A stretch of DNA of 26,086 nucleotides from Micrococcales bacterium (GTDB taxonomy: Bacteria > Actinomycetota > Actinomycetes > S36-B12 > UBA5976), in the NCBI GenBank assembly GCA_024640585.1, contig JAHEEQ010000016.1, positions 1 through 26,086 on the forward strand. The letters are read 5' to 3'. A program made the position numbers and the translations under genes. Below the pieces are notes generated by a model that had not been told where the DNA came from, did not search any database, and saw only the letters and a program-made list of their open reading frames with translations. This document shows, one piece after another, positions 14,906-21,677 of this stretch. Positions within the stretch are counted from its first letter, which is position 1; each line of letters opens with the position of its first letter.

Positions 14906-15832
14906 GTGAATAGTTTTATTAACTCTCCGGCCGCTGGTGTTGGCCTTGCAACTGTGTCCGATGGTGTGATTTTGGATGTCTGGTATCCGGCTCCTGCATT
15001 GGAAAAAACAGCGAAACCAATCGAAGGCCTGCTCGGCAAGCACGATGAACTTCGAAGTGTGGAAGTAGAAATTGTTACAACCACTATTGCAGATTTATCA
15101 GAACCACCAGTTGATGTGAAAGATGCATACCTACGGTTACACCTGATTTCTCATCGCCTTGTTAAACCGCGCACCATAAACCTTGAAGGTATTTTCGGAC
15201 TCTTACAAAACGTGGCTTGGACGAATATAGGTCCAGTAGCAATAAACAAACTTACAGATTTTCAAATTAAAGCTCGCGCAATCGGAGTGAATGTAAATAT
15301 CTACGCAGTAGATAAATTCCCACGCATGGTTGATTACGTAGTACCAAGCGGTGTTCGCATTGCCGATGCAGATCGCGTACGACTTGGCGCATATCTTGCT
15401 GAAGGCACAACAGTCATGCACGAAGGTTTCGTCAACTTCAACGCTGGCACCTTGGGCGCATCAATGGTTGAGGGTCGCATTTCTGCAGGAGTAGTGGTTG
15501 GAAACGGTTCTGACATAGGCGGTGGCGCATCAATTATGGGAACTCTTTCTGGTGGAGGCACACAAGTTATTTCTGTTGGTGAAGGCTGTCTACTTGGTGC
15601 AAATGCAGGCATCGGAATTTCGCTCGGCGATGGCTCTGTGGTTGAAGCTGGAACATATGTAACTGCTGGTTCAAAAATCACGCTTCCTGATGGTCAAGTT
15701 GTAAAAGGCGCAGAACTCTCTGGAGTTCCAAATCTCTTATTCCGTCGAAATTCTGTAAATGGGTCACTTGAAGCAACTCCTCGCAAAGGAAATTGGGGTG
15801 GCTTAAATGCCGCTCTGCATAGCAATGACTAA
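14906..15832 (+). CDS. dapD: 2,3,4,5-tetrahydropyridine-2,6-dicarboxylate N-succinyltransferase
   Basis: DapD succinylates tetrahydrodipicolinate, the first step of the succinylase branch to diaminopimelate. The 308-residue protein resembles the actinobacterial form: an N-terminal domain starting near [20 protein letters not shown], a central segment, and a left-handed beta-helix of hexapeptide repeats. Recognisable pieces of the helix are [32 protein letters not shown] and [13 protein letters not shown]. The GTG start fits the family N-terminus and the promoter. The stop overlaps the next gene by 8 bases. Confidence 0.96.
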   Translation: MNSFINSPAAGVGLATVSDGVILDVWYPAPALEKTAKPIEGLLGKHDELRSVEVEIVTTTIADLSEPPVDVKDAYLRLHLISHRLVKPRTINLEGIFGLLQNVAWTNIGPVAINKLTDFQIKARAIGVNVNIYAVDKFPRMVDYVVPSGVRIADADRVRLGAYLAEGTTVMHEGFVNFNAGTLGASMVEGRISAGVVVGNGSDIGGGASIMGTLSGGGTQVISVGEGCLLGANAGIGISLGDGSVVEAGTYVTAGSKITLPDGQVVKGAELSGVPNLLFRRNSVNGSLEATPRKGNWGGLNAALHSND

Positions 15833-16466
15833 GTCACGGAAAATTCTGATAGCACTATTTTTGATTGCAGTTGCATTTGGTGTTGTCTGGAAAAATTCTG
15901 TTGCCATAACTGGTTATGCAACTCCTGGATCTTGTAAAGTTTTAAAAGCATCCGGAGTTGAACAGCTTTCAATTGAAGATGCTTTCGTGTTCGTAAATGA
16001 ACAAATTTCGGCGAACAAAAATTTGGCTGCTGAAAGCGTTTCATGCACACTCTGGCCGACAAGTGACCAGACTTCTGAAGACTTGAACATGATTGGACTA
16101 ACTTCACAAGCGCAATTCATGTGGGATGCAGTTGATCAAAGATTTGGTTTTATTCCTTATGGTGGATTTGGACCAGGTGGCGTGACAAGTGGCCACAGCA
16201 AAGATTCTGCGCATTACAAAGGCAAGGCAATCGATTTCTTCTTCAAACCATACACAAAGAAATCCGAGGTGGCCAAGGGCTGGACTTTTGCAAACTGGGC
16301 CGTTGTTAATGCTGAATTATTGAATATAAATACTGTGATTTATCAAGACCGAATATGGTCAAGAAATTCCTCATACAAAGGCTGGGAGAAGTTTGTGCCT
16401 AGCTATGGCGATCCGAAAAATCCAACAATTCGACATCTAGACCACGTGCACGTGGACGTTAATTAG
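15825..16466 (+). CDS. Secreted or membrane-anchored M15/VanY-like peptidase-type protein
   Basis: The 213-residue protein (from ATG 15825, inside the end of dapD) has a basic start and one hydrophobic segment (about residues 6-22), so it is anchored or exported. The C-terminal half carries the [10 protein letters not shown] motif (S128, H130, G133, D137), which matches S-x-H-x-x-G-x-A-x-D of M15/VanY D,D-carboxypeptidase-type enzymes. A later DHVHVDV (H207, H209) could complete the zinc site. It also resembles ARB_07466-like domains of actinobacterial secreted proteins. A role in peptidoglycan trimming is inferred from the motif and from co-transcription with dapD. The stop overlaps the gltA stop on the other strand. 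A start at 15807 is less likely. Confidence 0.75.
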   Translation: MTKSRKILIALFLIAVAFGVVWKNSVAITGYATPGSCKVLKASGVEQLSIEDAFVFVNEQISANKNLAAESVSCTLWPTSDQTSEDLNMIGLTSQAQFMWDAVDQRFGFIPYGGFGPGGVTSGHSKDSAHYKGKAIDFFFKPYTKKSEVAKGWTFANWAVVNAELLNINTVIYQDRIWSRNSSYKGWEKFVPSYGDPKNPTIRHLDHVHVDVN

Positions 16467-17758
16467 CGTTTATCTAAGGAAATGTAATCGCGAACTGGTG
16501 AGCCGGTGTAGATCTGACGCGGGCGACCAATCTTTGTGTTCGGATCTTCAATCATTTCTCGCCACTGTGCAATCCATCCTGGCAAACGGCCAAGTGCAAA
16601 TAGCACAGTAAACATTTGATCTGGGAATCCCATTGCGCGGTAAATCAAACCAGTGTAGAAGTCCACATTCGGATATAGCTTGCGAGAAATGAAGTACTCA
16701 TCGCTCAAAGCTGCTTCTTCAAGACGCATTGCAATGTCGAAAAGTGGATCTGAAACATTCATTTCTTTGAAAACTTCGTGAGCAGCTTTCTTAATGATTG
16801 CAGCGCGTGGGTCGTAGTTCTTGTAAACGCGGTGACCGAATCCCATTAGGCGCACGCCATCTTCTTTGTTTTTCACTTTACGGATGAATTCGTTTACACC
16901 TTCACCTGATTTGTGAATCTGGGTAAGCATTTCGAGCACTGCCTGGTTTGCACCACCGTGTAGTGGACCAAACAACGCATTGATGCCTGCAGATATTGAT
17001 GCAAATATATTTGCATGAGAAGAACCGACCAGGCGAACTGTTGAGGTTGAGCAGTTTTGTTCGTGATCCGCATGCAAAATCAAAAGTAAGTTCATGACTT
17101 TGTTCATAAGTGGACTTGGTTCAAACTTTTGGGTTGGAACGCCGAAAACCATCCAAAGGAAGTTGTCGATCAAATCTAAGTCGTTGCGCGGGTACATGAA
17201 TGGCTGACCAGCGCTGTTTTTGTATGCGTACGCAGCAAGTGTTGGCATTTTTGCTAGCAGACGAATTGTTGAGATGTGAACTTGTTCTTCATCAAATGGA
17301 TCTAGTGAATCTTGGAAAAAAGTCGAAAGCGCACTAACTGCAGATGACAAAACCGCCATCGGGTGCGCATCTGATGGGAAACCATCAAAGAATCGGCGAA
17401 GGTCTTCGTGGATCATCGTGTGCTTTGCGATGTTGCGTTCAAATGCTTCAAGATCAGACTTTGAAGGAAGATCTCCGTAAATCAAAAGATATGCAACTTC
17501 ATAAAAAGATGAGTTTGCTGCGAGTTGCTCGATTGGGTAACCGCGGTATCTCAGAATTCCTTCATCACCGTCAATAAAAGTGATTGCAGATGAGCAAGAT
17601 GCCGTGTTTGTAAATCCTGAATCTAAGGTAACCAGTCCGGTCTCGCTTAGAAGTTTTCCAATTTCAAAACCTGAATTGCCAATGGTGGCTGGAACTACAT
17701 TGAAGGAAAGTTCCTTGTCGCCAGCGGTGAGGCTTACTTTGTCTATTGAACTCGTCAC
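16463..17758 (-). CDS. gltA: Citrate synthase
   Basis: GltA condenses acetyl-CoA and oxaloacetate to open the TCA cycle. The 431-residue length and N-terminal extension fit the type II (hexameric) bacterial enzyme. Catalytic and binding motifs are visible: LHADHEQN (H232), GPLHGGANQAVLEML (H267), GFGHRVYKNYDPRA (H309), and VDFYTG (D366). The GTG start has no Shine-Dalgarno site but is preceded by TATCCT plus six bases, so the mRNA is probably leaderless. The stop overlaps that of the M15-like gene by 4 bases, with no terminator between them. Confidence 0.98.
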   Translation of the reverse strand: MTSSIDKVSLTAGDKELSFNVVPATIGNSGFEIGKLLSETGLVTLDSGFTNTASCSSAITFIDGDEGILRYRGYPIEQLAANSSFYEVAYLLIYGDLPSKSDLEAFERNIAKHTMIHEDLRRFFDGFPSDAHPMAVLSSAVSALSTFFQDSLDPFDEEQVHISTIRLLAKMPTLAAYAYKNSAGQPFMYPRNDLDLIDNFLWMVFGVPTQKFEPSPLMNKVMNLLLILHADHEQNCSTSTVRLVGSSHANIFASISAGINALFGPLHGGANQAVLEMLTQIHKSGEGVNEFIRKVKNKEDGVRLMGFGHRVYKNYDPRAAIIKKAAHEVFKEMNVSDPLFDIAMRLEEAALSDEYFISRKLYPNVDFYTGLIYRAMGFPDQMFTVLFALGRLPGWIAQWREMIEDPNTKIGRPRQIYTGSPVRDYISLDKR

Positions 17759-17764
17759 GTTCGT

Positions 17765-17793
17765 AGGATACCCACGAGTATCGAGTGTTTGAA
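17765..17793 (-). promoter_or_regulatory. gltA promoter
   Basis: On the minus strand TTCAAA (17793-17788, four of six to TTGACA), a 17-base spacer and TATCCT (17770-17765) are followed by six bases and the gltA GTG. This is a complete -35/-10 pair with leaderless geometry. Confidence 0.6.
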
Positions 17794-17815
17794 ATTTAAG
17801 GTCTCACTTGGAGGC

Positions 17816-17841
17816 TACTTGTGTGAAGTAAGTTACTTGTG
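17816..17841. promoter_or_regulatory. Palindrome and direct repeat upstream of gltA
   Basis: AAGTAA-G-TTACTT (17826-17838) is a perfect palindrome, and the octamer TACTTGTG occurs twice 18 bases apart (17816-17823 and 17834-17841). A loop of one base makes an RNA hairpin unlikely, so a protein-binding site is more plausible. It lies about 70 bases upstream of the gltA start, between gltA and the dapC stop. Confidence 0.4.
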
Positions 17842-17843
17842 GG

Positions 17844-18968
17844 TCAACCAATTCGGCTTGCGAGGGCACTCACACGCTCATCAGAGGCGGTTAAGGCGAT
17901 GCGCACATGAGAGTTGCCGGCACTTCCGTAGAAGGCTCCTGGGGCGACCAGTGCCCCGTGGTCTGCAAACCAATTCACCGTATCCCAGCAGTCTTCACCG
18001 CGAGTGGCCCATAGATAAAGACCTGCATCTGAATGATCGATCTTGAAGCCAGCCTTTTCAAGTGCGGGGATCAGCACATCTCGGCGACCTTTGTAAACCT
18101 CGTGTTGTTTTTGAACATGTTGGTCATCATTGAAAGCGGCAACCGCAGCCGCCTGGACAGGAAGCGGAGTAAGCATGCCAGCGTGTTTTCTAATTTCTAA
18201 AATTTCCGAAACAAGTTTCTCGTCTCCCACCAAAATACCTGCACGATACCCTGCAAAGTTTGAACGTTTTGAAAGTGAGTGGACTGCCAAAATGTTTTTC
18301 GGTGAATTGCCAATCACATCTTTGTGCAAAATAGATTTTGGAAGTGTTTTCCAACCAAGTTCGATATAGCACTCATCGCTAGCAACAATGACATCATGCT
18401 CTTGAGCCCAACGCACAATTTCTTGCAATTCGTGGTCCGCTAAAACGGCCCCAGTTGGATTCGATGGTGAATTAATCCAAACCAGCGCGAGCGGTTGGTT
18501 TCTTTTTTCCGCCTGCAATCTTTCAACTTCAAGTTCCGCTAACCCGTCAGCTGTTACAACTTCGCACCCTGCAATCAGACCACCAACTTTGTAAGTTGGG
18601 TACGCAACTGCTGGAATGGCAATAGTGTGCGATTTGTTGAGATTAAGCAGAGTTGGCAACCAAGCAACAATTTCTTTGCTGCCAATGGTTGGGATGATGT
18701 TTTCAGTTGTCGCAATTTGAACATCGAGTTTTCGCTTCAACCAATTTGCAGCCGCAGTTCGAAATTCCAAAGTGCCAATAGTGGTTGGGTATCCAGGAGT
18801 ATTTGAATTTGCTTGCAGAGCTTTTTGGATTACATCTGGCGCATCATCCACTGGAGTACCGATGGAAAGATCAACAATTCCATCAGGATGTAAGGCTGCT
18901 CGAGTTTTGTATGGAACTAAAGAATCCCACGGAAAATCTGGCAAAGAGTGTGGGGTGAAAACTCCCAC
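17844..18968 (-). CDS. dapC: N-succinyldiaminopimelate aminotransferase
   Basis: This fold-type I, PLP-dependent class I/II aminotransferase of 374 residues converts N-succinyl-2-amino-6-ketopimelate to N-succinyl-DAP. Visible motifs are the VWINSPSNPTGAVL segment, SDECYIELGW, and the PLP lysine K234 in SLSKRSNFAGYRAG. The DapC assignment rests on its position after fdxA (as Rv1177-Rv1178 in mycobacteria) and on the nearby dapD and dapE. The GTG start is 5 bases after the fdxA stop, so it is co-transcribed with fdxA; AAGG lies upstream at a long spacing. Confidence 0.9.
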   Translation of the reverse strand: MGVFTPHSLPDFPWDSLVPYKTRAALHPDGIVDLSIGTPVDDAPDVIQKALQANSNTPGYPTTIGTLEFRTAAANWLKRKLDVQIATTENIIPTIGSKEIVAWLPTLLNLNKSHTIAIPAVAYPTYKVGGLIAGCEVVTADGLAELEVERLQAEKRNQPLALVWINSPSNPTGAVLADHELQEIVRWAQEHDVIVASDECYIELGWKTLPKSILHKDVIGNSPKNILAVHSLSKRSNFAGYRAGILVGDEKLVSEILEIRKHAGMLTPLPVQAAAVAAFNDDQHVQKQHEVYKGRRDVLIPALEKAGFKIDHSDAGLYLWATRGEDCWDTVNWFADHGALVAPGAFYGSAGNSHVRIALTASDERVSALASRIG

Positions 18969-18973
18969 CTTGT

Positions 18974-19291
18974 TTAACCTTGTGGTGGCAGGTCGCGGAC
19001 CAGCGAAGAATCTTTGAGCTGAGGTCCGAGTTTGGCCGCGCCGCCTGGCGAACCGATTCCTTCGAAGAATTCAACTGTTGCTGCTGTGTAATCTTTTTGA
19101 TCACTTGGAAGGTCGTCTTCGTAGAAGATTGCATTAACTGGGCAGACTGGCTCACATGCACCACAGTCCACACATTCATCCGGATGGATGTACAACATGC
19201 GGTCACCTTCGTAGATGCAATCCACTGGGCATTCTTCAATGCATGCCTTGTCTTTTATGTCGACACAAGCGGCGGCAATTACGTAGGTCAC
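18974..19291 (-). CDS. fdxA: Seven-iron ferredoxin (3Fe-4S/4Fe-4S)
   Basis: The 105-residue protein has the classic actinobacterial FdxA pattern. Cluster cysteines are C9, C17 and C50 for the 3Fe-4S site and C21, C40, C43 and C46 for the 4Fe-4S site, plus an extra C25. It transfers electrons at low potential, with partner unknown. The GTG at 19291 is preferred because AGGAG lies 5 bases upstream and the family start (TYVI) follows. A longer frame to 19453 would run into cysS and is rejected. The tail after about residue 65 is longer than in the shortest ferredoxins. It heads the fdxA-dapC unit. Confidence 0.95.
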   Translation of the reverse strand: MTYVIAAACVDIKDKACIEECPVDCIYEGDRMLYIHPDECVDCGACEPVCPVNAIFYEDDLPSDQKDYTAATVEFFEGIGSPGGAAKLGPQLKDSSLVRDLPPQG

Positions 19292-19325
19292 TGTTGCTCC
19301 TAAATTTGGTGGCTCAAGATGGCAA

Positions 19326-19331
19326 ACGCTA
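19326..19331 (-). promoter_or_regulatory. Candidate -10 of fdxA-dapC
   Basis: TAGCGT on the minus strand lies about 35 bases before the fdxA GTG. Transcription from near 19319 would give a short leader that contains the Shine-Dalgarno site. The hexamer is identical to the dapD -10. No clear -35 was found. Confidence 0.4.
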
Positions 19332-19389
19332 CCCACTATCTGCATTTTTTGCACCGAAAATAGATGGGTTTTCAACAAAATTTTGCTCG

Positions 19390-19395
19390 TAGAGT
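19390..19395 (+). promoter_or_regulatory. -10 element for leaderless cysS mRNA
   Basis: TAGAGT is followed by exactly six bases and the cysS GTG at 19402. No Shine-Dalgarno site is present and no convincing -35 is seen. Confidence 0.5.
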
Positions 19396-19401
19396 GACCT
19401 T

Positions 19402-20763
19402 GTGTTGCGACTTTACGACACAGCGCTAAAAGCTGTAACCGAAATAGAGCCAAACGATGGGCACACCCTCAAGATCTATGCCTGCGGACCAACCGTCTAC
19501 CGAACCGCGCATGTTGGCAACCTACGTACTTTCTTACTTACGGATTTGATAGTTCGGGCGGCTGAACTTGCAGGTTATGAAACCATGGTTGTACAAAACA
19601 TCACAGATGTTGGTCATATGTTGAATGACTCCGAAGACAAACTTCTTCAACAAGCCAGCCTAGAAGGTAAGAGCGCACTTGAGATTGCTGCCTATTACGA
19701 AAACATTTTTCACAAAGATTTAGAACATCTAAACATCATTCCCGCAGACGTTTACCCGCATGCCAGCGAATCTATTGAAATGATGCAAAGACTTATTGCT
19801 TTGCTAATCGAAAAAGGCTTTGCTTATGTTGGGAAGGATGGTTCGGTTTACTTTGCAGCACAAAATTTTGAAGAATACGGAGCACTTAGTGGCAACAGAC
19901 TGGAAAACCTAAAACCTGGCCACCGTTTTGAAGGTGCAGTCGATGAAAATAAGAATTTCCATGCTGATTGGGCGCTCTGGAAAATTGCACCCTCTACGCG
20001 ACACGAATTGGTTTGGGATTCACCTTGGGGAGTTGGATTTCCAGGCTGGCATGTTGAATGCAGCGCAATGAGTTTGCATCACCTTGGATCTGTTGTTGAT
20101 GTGCACACAGGTGGTATCGATTTGCGATTTCCACATCACGAAGATGAGCGAGCTCAAAGCAATGCGACCACAGGTGCAGAAGTCGTCAAGCACTGGGTAC
20201 ATGCCGAACACTTACTTTTTGAGGGTAAGAAAATGGCAAAATCCACTGGGAATGTTGTTCTAGTTTCGGATGTAATTCAAAGAGGCTTTGATCCACTTTC
20301 GCTTCGACTTGCATTCATGCAAACTCGCTATCGCACGCAAATGGATTTGAGTTGGGATGCAATCAAAGCAGCCGATTCGCAAATTGAAAAATGGCGAACT
20401 AAAGCACAATTCGCCAATGGTGCAGGATTCCCAAATGAATTTGAAACCCTTTTTACCAATTATGTTTTAGATGACCTAGATACACCTCGAGCAATTCAGT
20501 TAATTCGTGAGGCCGAAAAAGTATTAGCGGATGAAGCTTTTGCAGAATTACTAATTTGGGCAGATATTTTCTTTGGTCTCGACCTAGAAAGAGCACCAAA
20601 GCAAGTTGAGATTCCAAATGAAGTTATCGAATTAATGAAACATCGAGAAACTGCGCGAGCAAATAAGGACTGGGCATCGAGTGACGACCTACGAAGTCAA
20701 ATCAATGCTCTAGGTTTTGCGGTCAATGACACGCAAAATGGCACAGAGGTTGCACCCCTTTAG
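19402..20763 (+). CDS. cysS: Cysteinyl-tRNA synthetase, atypical type for actinobacteria
   Basis: CysRS charges tRNA-Cys. The 453-residue class I synthetase has the HIGH-type motif HVGN (residues 37-40) and the KMSKS-type motif KMAKS (277-281). All four zinc ligands for cysteine selection are present: C28, C220, H245 and E249 (FPHHEDE). GWHVECSAM and [11 protein letters not shown] are typical. The opening YACGPTVY and NITDVGHM differ from the usual actinobacterial CATVQGLPHIGH form and recall CysRS of Chloroflexi and similar groups. It is too long and too canonical to be MshC. It ends directly against the mshB stop. Confidence 0.93.
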   Translation: MLRLYDTALKAVTEIEPNDGHTLKIYACGPTVYRTAHVGNLRTFLLTDLIVRAAELAGYETMVVQNITDVGHMLNDSEDKLLQQASLEGKSALEIAAYYENIFHKDLEHLNIIPADVYPHASESIEMMQRLIALLIEKGFAYVGKDGSVYFAAQNFEEYGALSGNRLENLKPGHRFEGAVDENKNFHADWALWKIAPSTRHELVWDSPWGVGFPGWHVECSAMSLHHLGSVVDVHTGGIDLRFPHHEDERAQSNATTGAEVVKHWVHAEHLLFEGKKMAKSTGNVVLVSDVIQRGFDPLSLRLAFMQTRYRTQMDLSWDAIKAADSQIEKWRTKAQFANGAGFPNEFETLFTNYVLDDLDTPRAIQLIREAEKVLADEAFAELLIWADIFFGLDLERAPKQVEIPNEVIELMKHRETARANKDWASSDDLRSQINALGFAVNDTQNGTEVAPL

Positions 20764-21633
20764 TTAAGCGAGCAAATCAGTTTCGTATTTTTCGCCAGAT
20801 TCAATATTCAAAACTCCGCTAACCAATCGATAGTGCTCTGTTCCGTAGAACTCTTCGCCTAACAATTCAAATGCTGCGAAAAAACCATCTTCAATATCTA
20901 TCTGGGTTCCATGCGCACGAATTGCCGCTTTCTTTTTAGCTACTTGGTTTGGGATTACTAATTTTGTTGTGACAAGGTCATCGTCTGTCAGAAATGGCAC
21001 ATCGCCAGGCGACATCTCAAGAAATTCGTGTGTGACACCCATTTCACGTAGGCGTTGCATGGCACTCGCCATTTCGCCGCGAGGAGTTGTATTCCAATAA
21101 ATCTTTGGAATCTGCCATGGCTCTCCAAGTTCTAACTTGAATCCTCGGAGGCCGGCAAGTTGCGCAGCATGCATTGCAACACGATGAGTTTGTATGTGAT
21201 CTGGATGGCCATATCCGCCGAATTCATCGTAAGTTACGAGTACGCGAGGTTTTAATTCGCGAATAATTTTTACGAGATGCAGGCTAGCTTCAAGCAAATC
21301 TGCTTGCCAAAAAGAATCGGCACGATTATTGCTTGGTTCACCCATCATGCCACTGTCACGATATTTGGCGAAACCCCCAAGGAAACGATGGTCTTTCACC
21401 CCTAGCGCTTGCATTGCATTTGCAAGTTCGACTTGGCGATGTTCGCCCAATTTATCTGTTGCCGCCGCTGCGAGGTGGGCTAGATCAGAAATTAGGACTT
21501 CACCTTCTTCACCAGCGGTGCAGGTAACTAAAGCCACATGATGGCCGAGCTCCGCATAGTGAGCCAGGGCAACGCCATTGTTGATGGTTTCGTCGTCAGG
21601 ATGGGCATGAACGAAAAGTAATGAAGAAGTCAC
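20764..21633 (-). CDS. mshB: MshB-like N-acetylglucosaminyl-inositol deacetylase (LmbE family)
   Basis: The LmbE/PIG-L-family zinc deacetylase of 289 residues has metal ligands H11 and D14 in HAHPDDE and H146 in GGYGHPDH. CTAGEEGE and FLGG..KYRDSGM also match MshB, which deacetylates GlcNAc-inositol in mycothiol synthesis. The close relative Mca (mycothiol-conjugate amidase) shares these motifs, so Mca is the alternative, but position near fdxA-dapC and a peptide transporter favours MshB. The GTG start follows TAGGCT plus six bases, so the mRNA is probably leaderless. It is divergent from the S9 peptidase with a 44-base gap. Confidence 0.85.
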   Translation of the reverse strand: MTSSLLFVHAHPDDETINNGVALAHYAELGHHVALVTCTAGEEGEVLISDLAHLAAAATDKLGEHRQVELANAMQALGVKDHRFLGGFAKYRDSGMMGEPSNNRADSFWQADLLEASLHLVKIIRELKPRVLVTYDEFGGYGHPDHIQTHRVAMHAAQLAGLRGFKLELGEPWQIPKIYWNTTPRGEMASAMQRLREMGVTHEFLEMSPGDVPFLTDDDLVTTKLVIPNQVAKKKAAIRAHGTQIDIEDGFFAAFELLGEEFYGTEHYRLVSGVLNIESGEKYETDLLA

Positions 21634-21639
21634 CCACCG

Positions 21640-21667
21640 AGCCTAATTGCTGTGAGTAGTACGGCAA
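21640..21667 (-). promoter_or_regulatory. mshB promoter
   Basis: On the minus strand TTGCCG (21667-21662, four of six to TTGACA), a 16-base spacer and TAGGCT (21645-21640) are followed by six bases and the GTG. The opposite peptidase gene has a weaker AAGATT (21666-21671) six bases before its ATG, so the two promoters interleave in 44 bases. Confidence 0.55.
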
Positions 21668-21677
21668 GATTTGCGCC

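Noticed and set aside
14888..15043. N-terminal extension of dapE to 15043
   Set aside because: It would overlap the conserved 5' end of dapD, has no family match, and the ATG at 14887 has a well-placed -10.
15334..15681. Pro-rich minus-strand frame opposite dapD
   Set aside because: Reverse of the Gly-rich beta-helix repeats; a composition artefact.
19292..19453. N-terminal extension of fdxA to 19453
   Set aside because: It would run into cysS; the GTG at 19291 has AGGAG and the family N-terminus.
19402..20763. Identification as MshC, the mycothiol ligase related to CysS
   Set aside because: The length and zinc and signature motifs are those of full CysRS, and the MshC-type N-terminus is not seen.
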